Assembly (NCBI GenBank): GCA_030704615.1
Contig: CM060731.1
Location: forward strand, 52,516,001-52,576,000
DNA: 60,000 nucleotides
Direction of reading: 5' to 3'
Source of the DNA: Takakia lepidozioides
Taxonomy: Eukaryota; Streptophyta; Takakiopsida; Takakiales; Takakiaceae
In this document: positions 42,750 through 53,410 of the stretch, in pieces
Layout: every line of letters starts with the position of its first letter
Position numbering within the stretch: the first letter of the stretch is position 1
Program-made: the position numbers and the translations under genes
The notes under the pieces: model-generated
Seen by the model: only the letters and a program-made list of their open reading frames with translations
Database searches by the model: none
Told to the model about the DNA's origin: nothing

Positions 42750-43835
42750 TTGCACCCTCTTCCGATCATGGGATTGGGCTACAGGTGGAGTCTTGACTTC
42801 GCAGGACCGTTGCCACTGACCATGCGTCACAACAAGTATATGTTGGTGATGGTGGAGCACTTCTCCAAGTGGATTGAATTGGTTCCATTGCCTGATAAGG
42901 CTAATGAGGGAGCTGCGTATGCATTCTTGGATTGTGTGCTTAGCCGATTCGGTGCTCCAGCTGAGGTACTCACGGACCAAGGGAGAGAGTTCTTGGGGGA
43001 GTTTCAGGCTTTGTGTGACAAGGCCTTGATAGACCACCGCACCACTTCTCGGGATCATCCTGAGGCCGATGGCTTGGCAGAGAGAGTTGTTCAGACAGTA
43101 AAGAGGGGTTTGCGCAAGTATGGCTTGCAGAAGGGACACCTAGGAGATTGGGACCTTCAGTTACCCTGGTTAGCCATGGGCTACAGGTTCAGCAAGCAAG
43201 CATCACTTGCCTCCTTCTCACCATACTTTCTTCTCTTTGGCCGAGAGCTGGATTTGCCTACATCCATTCGCAGAGAAGCTGCTACAGTTCTTAACCTTGA
43301 CGATCCGGACGTGTGGGCACGTGCATGTGAGCAGCGTGCAGAGTTGTTCAAGAAAGTCATGCCCATGGCTTTCGAGAACCTTGCCATTGCACAACATCAT
43401 GATACGTTGAGGTATGCTACCATACGTGGTGGGGGTTATCGTCGTGGGGTTCGGAGATTCAACCCTGGTGACTATGTTTATCTGCAGCAGACTGCTCCTA
43501 CGACCTTGGATGTGACTGCAGGACGTACTATTTTGAGGGTTCGAGAGGTGTTGCCCTCAGGAGTCCTGATCTTGGAGGGTCGGGATGGCATGATTTGGAA
43601 GGACCATGTGCGTAATTGCGCGCCATGTCACCTTCCAAATGTTGATGGAAGGGTTGACCCAAACCTGACAGTGGTACCTACAAGTTTGAGGTGCATGTTG
43701 TATGGGTCTGCTAGAGGGGCAGCCACCATGCTGGTGTGTGATCAATGCTCTAGAGGTTGGCATATGGGATGCTTGACTCCACCTCTTGAGATGGTTCCTG
43801 ATGGGGATTGGTTATGTCCGCATTGCATTGGATAG
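42750..43835 (+). CDS. E2 integrase core and PHD finger, 361 aa
   Basis: Same frame as the preceding pol segment, separated by one TAA. The DDE core is intact (SLDFAG, LTDQGREF, ADGLAE), followed by the GPY-like domain and the C-terminal PHD finger. The second zinc ligand is lost: CMLY where E1 has CMLC (G-to-A change), so this finger is probably impaired. Confidence 0.9.
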   Translation: MHPLPIMGLGYRWSLDFAGPLPLTMRHNKYMLVMVEHFSKWIELVPLPDKANEGAAYAFLDCVLSRFGAPAEVLTDQGREFLGEFQALCDKALIDHRTTSRDHPEADGLAERVVQTVKRGLRKYGLQKGHLGDWDLQLPWLAMGYRFSKQASLASFSPYFLLFGRELDLPTSIRREAATVLNLDDPDVWARACEQRAELFKKVMPMAFENLAIAQHHDTLRYATIRGGGYRRGVRRFNPGDYVYLQQTAPTTLDVTAGRTILRVREVLPSGVLILEGRDGMIWKDHVRNCAPCHLPNVDGRVDPNLTVVPTSLRCMLYGSARGAATMLVCDQCSRGWHMGCLTPPLEMVPDGDWLCPHCIG

Positions 43836-44092
43836 TGGGAGTGGATACAACCATGGAAGGCTAACAAGAAATGCAAGGCCAAGCTACTAGGAGACCAACA
43901 CACGAGATCCTGACTCAAGTTCACAGATTGTAAGACGGCAACTATCGATGGGGTTGCTCTTGTACCCGGCCTCTTGGTCTATAGAGTTTGAGTACAATAG
44001 GGACAGTGATAGAGGACTTAGTACGGCTGTGGCTATTACATCTTGTAGCTATCTGGAGTTAGAGGGACCTAACCACCAGCTAGGGGGGCGAT
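43836..44092 (+). other. E2 3' UTR and purine tract
   Basis: Homologous to the E1 3' UTR. Ends in GCTAGGGGGGCGAT directly before B1. Confidence 0.7.
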
Positions 44093-44177
44093 TGTGGTAT
44101 AGCTTTCTAGGATTATGTGCTTAGATTGTGTGGTGGACAGCGATGTATGTTGTGGCACGATGCTTAGGTGCAGGACA
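44093..44177 (+). repeat. E2 repeat B1 (85 bp)
   Basis: Starts TGTGGTATAGC, ends GCAGGACA. Three differences from B2. About half the length of the E0/E1 B repeats, so two subfamilies exist. Confidence 0.9.
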
Positions 44178-44184
44178 GCTGTCA
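44173..44184 (+). other. B1/A2 joint palindrome GACAGCTGTC
   Basis: The last bases of B1 (GACA), the dinucleotide gc and the first bases of A2 (TGTC) form a perfect palindrome. The identical joint occurs in E0 at about 16,179-16,188. Each strand reads CA followed by GC, the pattern left by integrase 3' processing signals. Confidence 0.85.
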
Positions 44185-44600
44185 TGGTTTTAGTCATGGT
44201 TATCTAGAATTACCTACTTCTAGTTAACTAGGACATTTTAGATATTTATATTTATATTTTGTGTGTTGGGACTTCATTTGGTCTCACATGCCAAGTGAGG
44301 TGTTGAGCCTCACTTGAGACATGGAGATAGGTTTTCCCCTTGTGAGTGTTGAGGAGGCTCATCTTCTTGTAGTTGAGCCTCCATGAGCTTCTCTCACCTC
44401 CATAGCTCTAGGTATTGAGAGGGAGTGTGTTGAGGGCTTTGTAGGGTGGATTCCTTTAGCAAAGGTGCCATTGGCTTGACTTAGTTTATGTGATAGAGTG
44501 GATTTCACTTGGAAGGACTAGGGCTTGTTCTTCATGTGATTGCTTCATGCTTTGAGAGCTTTCATTGTCTTCTACTTCTCTCATTTCTCATCTCTTATCA
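44180..44600 (+). repeat. E2 repeat A2 (421 bp)
   Basis: Direct repeat of A1 of E2 with one visible mismatch (T/C in GAGCCTCYATGAG). Lies between B1 and B2. Confidence 0.92.
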
Positions 44601-44601
44601 T

Positions 44602-44686
44602 TGTGGTATAGCTTTCTAGGATTGTGTGCTTAGATTGTGTGGTGGACAGTGATGTATGTTGTGGCACGATGCTTAGGTGCACGACA
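44602..44686 (+). repeat. E2 repeat B2, 3' terminus (85 bp)
   Basis: Direct repeat of B1. Ends GCACGACA at the target duplication. Confidence 0.9.
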
Positions 44687-47062
44687 TCTATACCAGATGA
44701 GTCACCAGAGAATGAGGAATTACCTCTGTAGGGGTTGTGACACTGACATCCTATCTATAATTTTTCCATCCATGCCAGATGAAAAATACCAAGATTTGAA
44801 TTCGTTTTATTCCTCCTTTATGCCTTTTTTTCCGTATTGGATGAGGCTTTCTCTTAAGAGATGACGAATTACCTGTTAGGATGAGAAATCGCTGCCCTGG
44901 ATGATGTATACTACTTTTTCATCCTGCTGATGGACCTCATCCAAATAAATGAACCTATTTATTTTTTCATCTGAACCGGATGAAAAAAACAGCTTATGAT
45001 GGCCATGGATAATTTTTTAATTGCCCTTAATTATTGCTAATTAAGGAGTGAAACCCTAACTCCTACCCTATAATCTATTGTTTAAACCTAGCTAACGGAT
45101 GACATCCGTCGGGTTTTCGAGATAAAGGGTATTGATTTTTCGTCCTCCGGATGAAAAATCAGGCTCTGCCCTAGGGTGTTTCTCCCGCTGTCAGCTGCAC
45201 TCCTCGTGCTGCTGAGCTCGCGAGTTATGGCGCCTGAGCTCTGCTGCTACCCTGTCTGCTACTTCAAGCCGGACGAGCTCCTGGGGATGCGCAATGGCGG
45301 CGTCTTGTCTCTTCTCACAGGCGGGAGAACCCGTTGTGATGGCATCGTCCCTTTCCCTCCTCTGGCTTTTATGTTTCGCAGCGGCGCTTGGGTGGGGACG
45401 TATATCGCTCTCTCTCCCTTCTTAAACCTAGCATTTGTATGTTTCGCTTCTCCTTAGCTGTGCTGGAGGTGGCGTGTTGGTGGCGATGGCGCAGAGTTAC
45501 CTTCCCCAATAGCTCAAGGTGCTTTTGGTGATTAGGGTTCCTTTTACTTTATATCTTTCTCTCTTGTTTTTGGGGTTCTTAGTTGACATCGATAACAAGT
45601 GTAGGGGTCTGTGATTCACCTGGGGTTCCACAATCCTCACTAACCCATTGGTTTTTGTGGGGGCTTATGATGGGACCAGGTGAGGATCCCTGCTTTGAAT
45701 TTTCTTGAGCTTGCAGATAAGGATGTGTGCAAAAGGAACGTACTGCTGTTGCCTGCAGCCCTGATTTTGGCCCGCTTGCTCCCGGTTTGACATGATGATG
45801 CTTGCTTTTGACTTATCTTTTGCTGCTGCTGATGGAGCATTTCGGCCTAGCAGCCTTGTCTCCTGCAACACAGCATGTGAATCCTACCCTGTCTTGAATC
45901 TTTGACAGCTTTGCCTGTGGATTTTTAGACTAGGTACTTTTTTTTGCCTTAAAATAGGATTGATGGTGTAAGGGTAAAGTCATCAGTGGCTGTTAGGCTC
46001 TAAGGATGAGGAGATCTGGTTTTTGTAAATGAAGACAGACTGATAAGACAATGACAGGCTGTTTGTTGTGGAATGGAGCATAATGAGGCTCTATTTGCAA
46101 AACATGGCAGTAGCCTTCTGTGAAACAGTGAAACAGTGATGGTAAGCTCTAAAGGACTCTGGCCAGTGATTAGTTACCTTATTTTGCCATATGAACAGCC
46201 ACCTCCATTGTATGATTTATCTTGGTTGGTCTTGGGCACTCAAATTGTATGTGTGTCCATATCTGGATGCTGTAACAGGGCAGGCCTTTCTTCCATGCCA
46301 AAATGCCTTACATGATGCATATCTTGGGGCAACTGTACATGATGTAGAATGAAGTCGCGGTCAGTCTTGTCATGCCCAAAGTGATCACTTGGTTGCATGT
46401 TTGGAGTCTGATTTACTGCAGGCTGGGCCAGCAAGAGTCCTATGTACACAGGTCCTGAATATGTACAATGACAGGCTGTTCCTACCTACCCAGAAGGCCT
46501 TGCATGATGCACGCTTTGGGATGCTTACATTTGGCCAAATGTAAAGCTGCAATATAGCTTGCCATGCCCAAGAAGTTTACTTGGTGGCATGCCCGAAGAG
46601 TAATTAATTGCAGGATGGTCCTTCCAGTTGCTTATGTGAACATTCCCTGAATGTGTTGTAGGGCAGGCTGTTCTTACCTACCTTGCATAATGTTTGTCTT
46701 GGATCACCTCAAGGTACTTGTGTATACATATCTTGGATCTGTAATGTGGCAAGAAGTTCTTATATGCCCATGATATCTTGCATGGTGCATATCTTATGGA
46801 TAACTATGGATGATATAATCTGAGGCTGCAATCTGACTTATATTGTGCAACTTGGGTACATGACAGGAATCTAATTATGAACATACCCCGCCCTCCCGCC
46901 CTCCCACCCTGTTTTATCATGACTGAATGGGTGACGTCACTTGGTGTGCTATGACAAGACTGGAAATGTTAGATGGTGCCCTATCATGGGCTGTTTATGT
47001 CTTTAATTGACAATGACCCTAGTTGGTCTTGTCCATGTCTTCACATGACATGAATATCTTCC
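44687..47062 (+). mobile_element. Fold-back repeat F3, part right of E2
   Basis: Continues 35,778 across the insertion. It aligns with 49,990-52,063 (ACCAGATGAGTCACC-like start, GAATTACCTCTGTAGGGGTTG, later GATTCACCTGGGGTTCCAC) and ends with the family terminus TATCTTCC at 47,055-47,062. No gene seen. Confidence 0.7.
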
Positions 47063-47138
47063 TTCTCTCTTATTAACTTTTTCTACCCCCTCTTTACCTC
47101 TGTGGTTTTTTTTTTTTTGTGAGCAACACAAAAGAGAT

Positions 47139-50100
47139 GGAAGATATACATGTCATGTCAAGACATGGACAAGACCGTTAAGGTCATTATCATTGAAAGA
47201 CAAAACAGCCCTTTACAGGGCACCATCTAACATTCCCTTTCATGTTTACAATCTCATTTGAATACCCCATTACATTTCAGGGTCTCTGAAAAAATAGGGT
47301 GGGAGGATGGGATTCCAGGTCAATCATATCATGAAAGCACCATAGTTTGCACCATCATTTCAAAAACTCATTTCAAACTCATTTCAAAAACCAGATTGTA
47401 GGTTTGGGGATATTTCCCAGAATCAAGCTCATAGCACTTCAAGTTGAAATAGCCAGCCATTCATGCCTTAAGTATTTGCAAGTAGACACAACACCTTAGC
47501 AAAACAAGTTGTGAAAACCAGATTGCAGGTCTTGGGACAGTCCCCAAGACTCATGCTAAAAAACAATTCAAGTTGAGTTTGAAACAGTCAAACAAATATG
47601 CCTTAAGCATTTGCTGGTTTACATCATGTTTCCTCTTGCCCTATTGGCATGGTTCAAGACATGGTATATATCATGAGGCTGCATGCCAACATCCAGGTTT
47701 TGAACAAGTCTTCTCCCTAGAGGCTATTGTTGGCCTGAAGGTGACGTTTCAGTGTCGTGTCACAAGCAGGAATCATAAAACAGAAGCAAGGCAAATTATC
47801 CCAAATTTGCCTGCTATTAGCCCTCAAATTCAGACTGCTATGAGAGCCTTAATGAGTGTGTGTGTTCCCTAAACAAGGCGTACCTGTTTGACACAACAGA
47901 GTCAAGCTGAGAGGTTTCATTCCAAAGCTAGTTTGGTGATGTATCAATGCCAAACCACAAGCAGTAAACATGAAACCTATGCAAGGTTGAGTGTTCCAAA
48001 ACAGATCTAGGTCTTGAGTGGTATTCCAGAACCTCCAAAGATCTCAGTTAACAAAGAAACTCAGAAGAACCCTGCCTGCAGCCAGGCCTTTAAATTGAGA
48101 GTCTTTTATGGGCCAAGGCAAACAAAATCCAGGTCTTGAGCATTTCACTTCCCTTAGAAACAGTACTGGTTTGAAGTTGATGTTTCAGAACCAAGATACA
48201 AGCAAAATTCTTAAAAAGGAAGAAGAAACAACAGGGCTGAGCCCCATTAAGCAGGTATAGGCCTGGAATGGTATTTTAAGGCCTCATAAAATAGCTCTGC
48301 CAAGGTAAAAGAGCAGCTCAGAAACCCCTGTTTGTTATCAAGCCATAAAACCAAAATGATATGAGGGCCTTGAAGAATGTGTGTTATCTATCAAAGCCTA
48401 TCATTTTGATCCATCAAAGTCATACCAAGAAGTTTCATTTCAGAGCCAAGTATCAAAGCAGTCAGAGTAATAACTGCTATTTTGTACCCTTGTACCCTTC
48501 ATAGCTTAACTCCTACACATGCAAATGTGGTTGTAAAAAACCAGAAACAGGGGTAAGGAGAGAAGCAGATCCTCATTGGAGCCATCTTGGAGCAGGTCTG
48601 AAGCGGCATGGTGGCAGTTTGAAACAGCAAATGGCATTAGCAGCTTAGGCAGTAGCAGTATCCACATTTGCAAGAACAGGAGCTGCAAGCTTCAAGAAAT
48701 CAAGACAAGTGAAGACCCTCACCTGTGCCCGTCCCAAAAACCACCACATAGCGATGTGTGTTAGTGAGGATGCAGCAGGTGAGTGGCAGGTCTTCACAGT
48801 TGCTATCCATGTCAGTGTTGAATTCTAAAGCATGTACAGATCACAATTCAAGCAAGGGTAAACTCAAAAAAACCTTGAGTGTTTGTGGTATGCCCTGCGC
48901 CATGGCGTCCAACAGATCGTCTCCAACAGAACGCAATCAAAGTAGAAGCGTTCACAGATAGAGAATGGCTCATACAAAAAGAGAGCAACATGTAATCTGT
49001 AGATAAATAGGGATAGAGTACTTCCCAACGAGGAGTAAAAGCGCCGCTGCAAAATAAAGAACCATGATTTTCTGAGCAAAGCGATCATCGCTTTGTCGTC
49101 TGCCAGAGATGAATCTGCCTAACTGCCAATGCGCATCCCAAGAGCCAGCCATCACGAGTACCATGTAGCAGCAGGGGAGCAGGTTTACACGGCGCATCAT
49201 CAAGGTTCACTGAAGCACGAGTTCAGTGCTGTGAAATGTGTCGGCCTGCTTAGGGCACAACTTCCCGATTTCTCATCCAGGGTGGATGAAAAATCACATT
49301 TTATCAAGAGAAACACTTTTGTCAATGGATGACATCCAATAAAAAGGTATCTTTTAGGGTTATGGTATAGGCTTAGGTTTAATAACTGTCATCATTTATG
49401 ATGGTAGTTTTATTATCTCTTGGATTTTAAAATAGGTAACCATTATTCATGTAGTTCATCCAGTTTAGATGAAAGAAATAGATGGTAAACCAAGCTTTCT
49501 GTACATTAAGTTTCATCATCCTATAATAATATCATCCAGATTTGGATGAAAAAGGTTGGGATGAAAAACTAAATAACCTCAAAAGGTTAAGGCCAGATGA
49601 AATCCAAAGAGTTATAGAGGGAGAGGGAGAGAGGGAGAGAGAGGGATAGAGAGAGGGAGTGAGAGGAAGAGATCAGGAAACAAAAAGAAAAAGAGGAAGG
49701 TGGGGGGGGGGGGGGGGGGTTGACTGAGCAGCAGCTGCTCAGTCACTCCCCCCCCCCCCCAACCTTTTTGTTTGTTCTTTATTGCCCTCTGTCTCCCTCC
49801 TCGGAATTGGCCGGTTGTATCAGTGTTTTTTTTCCTGTTTTTCCATCTATACCGGATGGACTCTAAACAGTGATTTCACCCGCCCTATAACGATTTTTTA
49901 TCCATACTGGATGAATTACCTGGGTGGACACTAAATTACCTCTAAACTGGGTCTATGATTTTTTCATTCCTCTTTTATTGACTTTCATCCATACTAGATG
50001 AGTCACCAGAGAATGAGGAATTACCTCTGTAGGGGTTGACACTGGCATCCTATATATAAATTTTTCCATCCATACCGGATGAAAAATACCAGGATATTAA

Positions 50101-52063
50101 TTCGTTTATTCCTCTTTTATGGCTTTTTTCCGTACTGGATGAGGCATTTTTTTGGCGATGTTGAATTACCTGTTAGGATGTGAAACCGTTGCCTATGTAC
50201 CGTTTTTCCATCCTACTAACGAACCTTCTCCAACTGGATGAACTTATTGACTTTTTCATCTGAACCGGATGAAATATGCAGCCTATGATGGCCTTGGACT
50301 GTTGTTTAATTACCCTTAATTATGGCTAATTAAGGAGTGACCTAGCAAGGATGCTTGTATGCTTCATTTCTCCTCAGCTGTGCTGGAGGTGGCTTGCTGG
50401 TGGCGATGGTGCACAGTTATCTTCCCCAATCGCTCAAGGTACTTTTGGTGATTAGGGTTCCTTTTACTTTATGTCTTTCTCTCTTGCTTTTGAGGTTCTT
50501 AGTTGACATCGATGACAAGTGTAGGGGTCTGTGATTCACTTGGGGTTCCACAATCCTCACTAACCTGTTGGTTTTTGTGGGGGCTTGTGATGGGACCAGG
50601 CAAGGATCCCTACTTGCTTTGAATTCTCTTGAGCTTGCAGATAAGGATGTGGGCAAAGGGAACCTACTGTGTATGGCGTCCTGACTTGGCTGCTGCCTGC
50701 CGCCCCGATTTCGGCCCGCTTGCTCTTGGTTTGGCATGCTGATGCTTACTTTTGACTTATGTATTGTTGCCTTTGATGGAGCACTTCAGCTTGGCAGGCT
50801 TGTCTCTTGAAGCCCAGCATCTGGACCTTACCTTGTCTTGAATCTTTGAAAGCATTGCCCGTGGATTTTTAAACTAGGTACTGTTTTGGCCTTAAAAGAG
50901 GAGTTATGGTTTATGGGTAAAGGCATCAATGGCTATTAGGTTCTAAGGATGAGACCCTGTTTTTAAAGATGGCAGCCTGATAAGGCAATGACAGGCCTCT
51001 TTCAGGCCTGGATTTGGTGTGGAATGGAACATAGTGAGGTTTTATTTGCAAAATCTGGCATGAGCCTCTTGGAAAACAATGGTGGTAAGCTCTACTGGAC
51101 CTTTGCCAGTGATTATTTGCCTTATTTTACCATCAGACCAGCCACCTGCAATGTATGATTTATTACTTTTTGGCCAAGTGGGCTTGGTCTCGGGCACTCA
51201 ATTAAGTGTGTGTGTCCATATCTTGAAGCAGTAACATGACAGACCTTTCTTCCATACCAAAATGCCTTACATGATGCATGTCTTGGGGCAATTATACATG
51301 GTGTAGAATGAAGTTGCAGTCTGTCTCATCATGCCCAAGTGGGTCACTTGGTTGCTTATTTGGAGTCTGATAAACTGTAGGCTGGTCCATCAAGATGCTT
51401 GTGTATACATGTCTTGAATCTGTACTATGGCAGGCTGTTCTTACCTACCCAAGAGGCCTTACATGATGCATGCCTTGGGGTATTTACAAATGGCAAAGAG
51501 TGAAGCTGCAATATGTTTTGTCATGCCCAAGAAGTTTACTTGGTTGCATGCCTGAAAGCTGTTTAATTGCAGGCTGGTCCTTCATGGTACTTGAATGAAC
51601 ATATCCTGAATCTATAGTAGGCCGACAGGCTGTTCTTACCTACCCAAGGAGCCTTGTATGATGCATGTGTTGGGGTACCTACAAATGGCAAAGAGCGAAG
51701 CTGCAATATGTTTTGTCATGCCCAAGAAGATTACTTGGTTGCATGTTTGAATTTGGTAAATTGCAGGCTGGTCCTTCAAGGTGCTTATATGTACATACCC
51801 TGAATCTGCAGTAGGGCAGGTTGTTCTTACCTACCCATGGAGCCTTGCATGGTGCATGTCTTGGGCTATTTACAGGAATTTGAACATGAATAGACCCCGC
51901 CCTCCCACCCTATTTTATCATGATTGAATGGGTGTTGTCACTTGGTCTGATATGACAAGACTGGAAGTGTTACATGGTGCCTTGTCATGGGCTGTTTATG
52001 TCTTTAATTGACAATGACCCTAATGGGTCTTGTCCATGTCTTGACATGACATGAATATCTTCC
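47139..52063. mobile_element. Fold-back repeat F2 (about 4.9 kb)
   Basis: Starts GGAAGATATACATGTCATG and ends CATGACATGAATATCTTCC. The terminal inverted repeats are alignable for at least 110 bases at roughly 85% by eye. Hairpin d lies near the centre. Inverted similarity recurs at 48,720-48,780 versus 50,535-50,610. TCATCC/GGATGA motifs crowd both sides of the hairpin (49,270-50,280). No coding sequence recognised. No clear target duplication, because the flanks themselves extend the inverted repeat. Confidence 0.65.
49671..49789. repeat. Hairpin d
   Basis: GATCAGG, A-rich stretch, G-run of about 18, TGACTGAGCAGC/AGCTGCTCAGTCA core, C-run, T-rich stretch, TTGCCCTC. It is the near-perfect centre of F2. 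Confidence 0.9.
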
Positions 52064-52085
52064 CTCTCTCTTTTTAACTTTTTCT

Positions 52086-52740
52086 GCAGAGGGGTCAACT
52101 CTGAGGTTAAGAAAACCATGCTTTGTCGCATTATTAGACCTGCCTTGGAGTACGGATCTGCAATATGGGTTGATAAATCTGACTTAGAGGGTGTAGTGTC
52201 CAAAGCCATGTCTGTTGCCATGAGATTGTATGATGAAAATGAAGTTAGGCAGAAAACTTCCCTGAACTTGTTTCCAGTCAGTGACATGGGGGAGGACATC
52301 TTGGATGACCTCAAGGGTCTACCCACTCTCGGCACTAGACTGAAATTTAAACTCAGGGCATGAAGCCTACCTTTGAACAACAAACAGAAGCAGAGATGAA
52401 AAGGAGAGTGCAATTGCCCGTTGTGTGGGCAATATGAAGACAATACTCATTTTCTGATACACTGTCCGGGGTTCTCTCACCAAAGAGACGCTCTCTTCAA
52501 ATCTATCAAGGGAATTGTGCCTGTACCTGTGTTTACCAACTTTTAAAGTCTCAAGGCCTCTGAGCCAAAGCCCAAGCCCTCCTGAGGCCTAGTTATTGGG
52601 CAAATCACACACAGCAGATTGATGCTTGTGTGAAGGGATTTCTAGAGGATATCTGGAAAACCCGGATTAATTCTATATATGAAGATAATCTTACTACCAA
52701 CGTCAGTAGGTTCTGTCCCTTTTGTTTTTGCTCAAACTGG
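52086..52740 (+). pseudogene. LINE-like RT C-terminal remnant 3
   Basis: Plus strand: EVKKTMLCRIIRPALEYGSA, typical of the end of a non-LTR RT, then ENEVRQKTSLNLFPVSDMGE and, after stops, a zf-RVT-like stretch CPLCGQYEDNTHFLIHCPG and FSHQRDALFKSIKGI. It starts at the right terminus of F2 and reads away from it, mirroring remnant 2 at F1. Confidence 0.7.
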
Positions 52741-52839
52741 GCGCGGGGTCAATGGCCACAAGGCTACGGCAAACAACGTCTCATGAGTACAATCTTTTTA
52801 ACTTATTCTGCACCCTCTCTCATTTGTGGTCCGTTGTCC

Positions 52840-53410
52840 GTTTCTCATTCATGGAAGATGAAAAACACCGTGTGTTCATCCTGTCTTGAACTCGACGGAT
52901 GCAATCCATTTTTCATCTAGGTTAGATGAAAAACATCGAGGTTTTTTTTATTCATTTATACCTGTCATGTCCGGTATTTAGGTCCTGCCAGATGAAGTCT
53001 TTTTTTCATCCAGACCTTGGATTCAAAAATAATAATAATGACGGGAGTTTTGCAATTAGTATATAGTATATTCCGGGTTGATGTCCGGATGAAGCAAAAC
53101 CTCACATGTATTAATGAAGAAATGTCTCACTAGGGGAAAAAAGAATGTATTCTGGATGAAAAACATCTAAATTCCCTGCAACCCAATTTTTCAAAATTTT
53201 CAAGGATGGAAGTTAGGACAACAATTCCATAAGCCCAGTTTCCAGAAGGAGAGAGAGGGAGAGAGAGGGAGAGATCAGGAAACAAAAAAACAAAAAAAAT
53301 AAAAATTGGGGGGGGTGACTGAGCCCGTGGTGCTCAACAGTTGCTGCTGATGCTCAGTTACTCCCGCCCCCCCCCCCCCCCCACCTTTTCTTTTTTCTTT
53401 GTTGCCCCCT
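52840..53410 (+). mobile_element. Fold-back repeat F4, central part with hairpin e
   Basis: Aligns with 32,440-32,950 of F1 (CGTTTCTCATTC, GAACTCGACGGATGCAATCC, CCCTGCAACCCAATTTTTC), ending in hairpin e (53,274-53,410). Both outer arms are missing. Confidence 0.65.
53274..53410. repeat. Hairpin e
   Basis: GATCAGG, A-rich stretch, G-run, TGACTGAGC...GCTCAGTTACTCC core with an extra loop, C-run, T-rich stretch, TTGCCCCCTC. Confidence 0.8.

Larger units (their letters stand above)
35779..44686 (+). mobile_element. Retroelement E2: gypsy element with split repeats A1-body-B1-A2-B2
   Basis: 8.9-kb relative of E1. Order: A1 (35,779-36,199), leader with tandem arrays, broken gag, RT/RNase H, integrase, PHD finger, purine tract, B1 (44,093-44,177), gc, A2 (44,180-44,600), T, B2 (44,602-44,686). 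It starts TGTCATGG and ends GCACGACA. TCTA flanks both ends (35,775-35,778 and 44,687-44,690; ATCTA if the last A is target). The flanking fold-back sequence is continuous across it, and an empty paralogous site is at about 49,988-49,996. The protease core and methyltransferase region are missing. Confidence 0.92.

Noticed and set aside
16902-44686. Treating A (327/421 bp) or B (165/85 bp) alone as ordinary LTRs
   Set aside because: A alone would leave B2 outside the element and B alone would leave A1 without a 5' partner. Target duplications fix the outer ends at A1 start and B end, which neither simple LTR model explains.
53126-53146. CACTAGGGGAAAA as the left end of the CACTA element ending at 56,713
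   Set aside because: The same text occurs inside F1 at 32,687 within continuous fold-back sequence, so it is not an insertion boundary.
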